From positions 441,501-505,500 of the forward strand of contig JAYKKI010000148.1 of NCBI GenBank assembly GCA_039881145.1: a stretch of 64,000 nucleotides of DNA, given 5' to 3'. The translations under genes were made by a program, and so were the position numbers. Origin of the DNA: Druceiella hillmani. Taxonomy: Eukaryota; Arthropoda; Insecta; Lepidoptera; Hepialidae. This document shows positions 61,848 to 64,000 of the stretch, one piece after another (the stretch's first letter is position 1; each line of letters begins with the position of its first letter). The notes below the pieces were generated by a model that had not been told where the DNA came from, ran no database searches, and worked only from the letters and a program-made list of their open reading frames with translations.

Positions 61848-61898
61848 TGTACCTGTGGACAGTCCATGGGTACATAAATTTCTACGTCCACAGGTACA
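61848..61898. promoter_or_regulatory. Right internal motif cluster
   Basis: TGTACCTGTGGACAG (61848-61862), then two inverted copies GTCCATGGGTACA (61862-61874) and GTCCACAGGTACA (61886-61898). A further inverted copy GTCCATAGGTACA is at 62207-62219 beside the right end. These sit in the likely intron/5' region of the transposase, so binding there could also affect its transcription (inference). Confidence 0.7.
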
Positions 61899-62232
61899 AA
61901 TCTGACAATAGAACCTAAAAACCATATCACCGGCTAAATACTTATTCACACTATTCTATAACACTGGGAACAGCTGTTAAACAATGTTAATTTCCATTTT
62001 ATCGAATGCATAAATCTTAGAAAAAATAGGAAGTAAAATCAGATAAATACTTACTTTTGTGAGCGAAAACTTTTAACAACCTCTCACAGACTACGCATCA
62101 AGAGAAATAAAAGGGCTGCAAGCCAGTGTTGCCATACCACAAAAATACTTTACGGATGCGTTCAATTGGTTGCGTTCCGGTGTTTATTTTTTAAGATATC
62201 AGTGGTGTCCATAGGTACAACACCTTCCCCTA

Positions 62233-64000
62233 CACTTATTTTTTATATTTTACGTCATTATAATTAATGGTTAGTCCTTAGTCATTGTGGTTATTCTGCC
62301 TTACTTTAAATTTTAAGTAAAAAAATATTTTGTTATAAAATGATCTTACAAATATTATTTTGTTGCTTTATAAAAATGTAAAATTTTAAGTTATTTTCGT
62401 TTTTTAAAGGGGGAAAAATATAGTTACCATGTTGCCAAAGATGGTTTCATAATTTTCTTTTAAAAATGAAATTTTCAGGTAGAAAATTTTGTTTCCTTAA
62501 AAACATATTTTTAATACAAAATTTCCATGCTTCACAAAAAAATATAAGTATTAAAATGTCTTGAAATAATTACGTTGATCCAGATTACGTATGAGTATGT
62601 GCGCGACAATATTCACAACAAATTCCATTCTTTACGATTTATCTACGTTGCTCTGTCTCAATGTGTTATGGTCTATCGAGATGAGTGGGGTCATTATAAC
62701 TTATTGACGCTTCTTAAAGTAGAATACCTCTTTGAGTACCTTCTTTTCCTTTCTAAGCAAAGTGTGTAGACTATCATCCGATGTAATTAGTAATTCAGTT
62801 AAACAAGGGTAAAAAAGACACATTAATTTTTTTAATCTAACCGAATGGAACTACTTGTCTAAATTTATTCACTACAATGAATGGAAGTTAATTGATTCAG
62901 TAAACTCAAATGTAAACGGGAAAACAAGGTTTCCATAATTGTTCAATATTATATGTATATTACATTGTACCGACATTTTGATTGTATAAGAATAGAGGAG
63001 GGTTTTATAAAGATATGGTAAAAAAAAATATTTTCAATATATTAACGTAAAGAGACGCTTTTTTTATACGCGTCTTTTTAAAGTATTGAAGTCATAGAGC
63101 ATTCACATGCACAACCTATTGTTAAGAAACGTTTTATTCAGACTGACCGAAAAAGAATGCTCTATGCAATGAGGGACTGCATTTTTAATGACCGCCTTAC
63201 ATTACACTGAGGAAAACTATTCTAACCTTTACTTGATCTGTTGAAATTGGAAATATCCTGCAAGAACCAGTGGTACCTCCCATACACTTCCTAACTATAT
63301 TAGCCATGAGTTACGACATAACCAATCATCTTTGAAGATATTTTAGTGTTCATTTACATCACAAAATGTTTATTTATATAAACGTATTTTATTTTAATCC
63401 ACGTGTCAAAAATTGGTATGAAAGTTGATTTCCGAAAATACAGAAATATCAATATTTAAATGGTTATGTCTCCACATCATACCTTACGATCATTATAGAA
63501 AACAACAACAAGAGGTAAACAAGAAAATAAAGCCGGATCAAAGTGAACGTCGCACGCAATCACGGTTGTTTCAATTCCAATGTACGATGGGTTTATAGGT
63601 TTCTTTCATCATATCCGTCCCTTCGTACACAGTCTGCGCTATTTGCAAATATAAAATCGGATCTTAAATGTGTTCACTTTTACATAAATATCACGCTGAA
63701 ATACAAAACAATATTGCATCGTCATCGTATTTCATTTTACATTTGAGCACACTTACAGGTACTAATATGAATAGACATTTGAAAGTTTCATTTATAGTCT
63801 TGTATATTATTCTTTTCGATTCTGTGTATTTTCGTCGTAATATAAACTTCAATAATTTTTCAAGGAAAGTAAGACATTTTTGTAAGATTAATTATTTTGT
63901 TTTTAAATTTTAATAATTTTGAGGACTGAAAACAAAATTTAATCCCATTAACCAAAATTTATTGCAACTATCATTATATCTCACAATTGTGTATACACTT
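62233..64000. other. Anonymous sequence
   Basis: No gene or repeat recognised. ORFs at 62575-62769, 63543-63746 and 63668-63913 show no known domain. Confidence 0.5.

Larger units (their letters stand above)
59415..62230 (-). mobile_element. Jerky/Tigger-like (pogo superfamily) DNA transposon, 2.8 kb
   Basis: The ends are GGGGAAAGCGTTTTA (59415, plus) and GGGGAAGGTGTTGTA (from 62230, minus), 12 of 15 matching. Each is flanked by TA (59413-59414 and 62231-62232), the target duplicated by the pogo/Tc1-mariner superfamily. The interior encodes a CENP-B-type DNA-binding domain, a DDE_1 transposase core and a C-terminal PHD-like finger on the minus strand, plus seven GTACCTGTGGAC-type motifs clustered near both ends. 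It is the best preserved element in the window. Confidence 0.85.

Overview
The window is strongly AT-rich eukaryotic DNA and looks like an intergenic or intronic, repeat-dominated stretch of an arthropod (most likely insect) genome. The reasons are about a dozen long TA arrays, several insect-type transposon relics (piggyBac, mariner, Copia, Jerky/Tigger-like, CR1/Jockey-like LINEs), LINE tails with a GGTTCCGT...ACGGAACC ending that I recall from insect genomes, and no bacterial-style gene organisation. I see no convincing host protein-coding exon, tRNA or rRNA. All recognisable coding sequence is transposon-derived and most is decayed.

Layout. 0-3 kb: two copies (A, B) of a fold-back repeat whose arms carry hammerhead-ribozyme motifs, around a diverged tandem repeat. 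3-13 kb: mostly anonymous, with microsatellites, a 35-bp-arm hairpin (11.1 kb) and a 109-bp tandem duplication. 13.1-15.3 kb: a nearly full-length dead piggyBac-like element (minus strand), followed by a dead LINE reverse transcriptase (15.4-16.0 kb, plus). 17.6-19.2 kb: two LINE 3' tails around fold-back copy C. 20.4-21.8 kb: a dead Jerky-like transposase (plus) ending in a 16-bp minisatellite. 23.3-25.0 kb: a diverged tandem segmental duplication whose first copy holds a perfect 17-bp palindrome. 26.5-26.7 kb: fold-back copy D, with an intact hammerhead core and a 12-bp target duplication. 31.4-32.9 kb: a short element with about 110-bp terminal inverted repeats, then a diverged direct repeat. 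34.0-35.1 kb: a dead mariner (minus). 37.5-40.7 kb: a degenerate Copia element (minus) with LTRs, polypurine tract, a half-tRNA-type primer binding site, gag, protease and reverse transcriptase remains, but no integrase core. 44.3 kb and 51.2 kb: LINE fragments. 57.8-58.0 kb: fold-back copy E with an intact hammerhead core. 59.4-62.2 kb: the youngest element, a Jerky/Tigger-like transposon with TA target duplications, terminal repeats, an array of GTACCTGTGGAC-type motifs and a transposase broken by only a few lesions.

The most interesting system is the fold-back family. Each complete copy is two head-to-head modules, so both strands encode a hammerhead motif (CUGAAGA, GAAA, cleavage triplet GUC). 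Copies C and D have flanking direct repeats of different length and unequal ends, which fits Penelope-like target-primed retrotransposition better than cut-and-paste transposition. Two of the seven motifs examined keep all core nucleotides.
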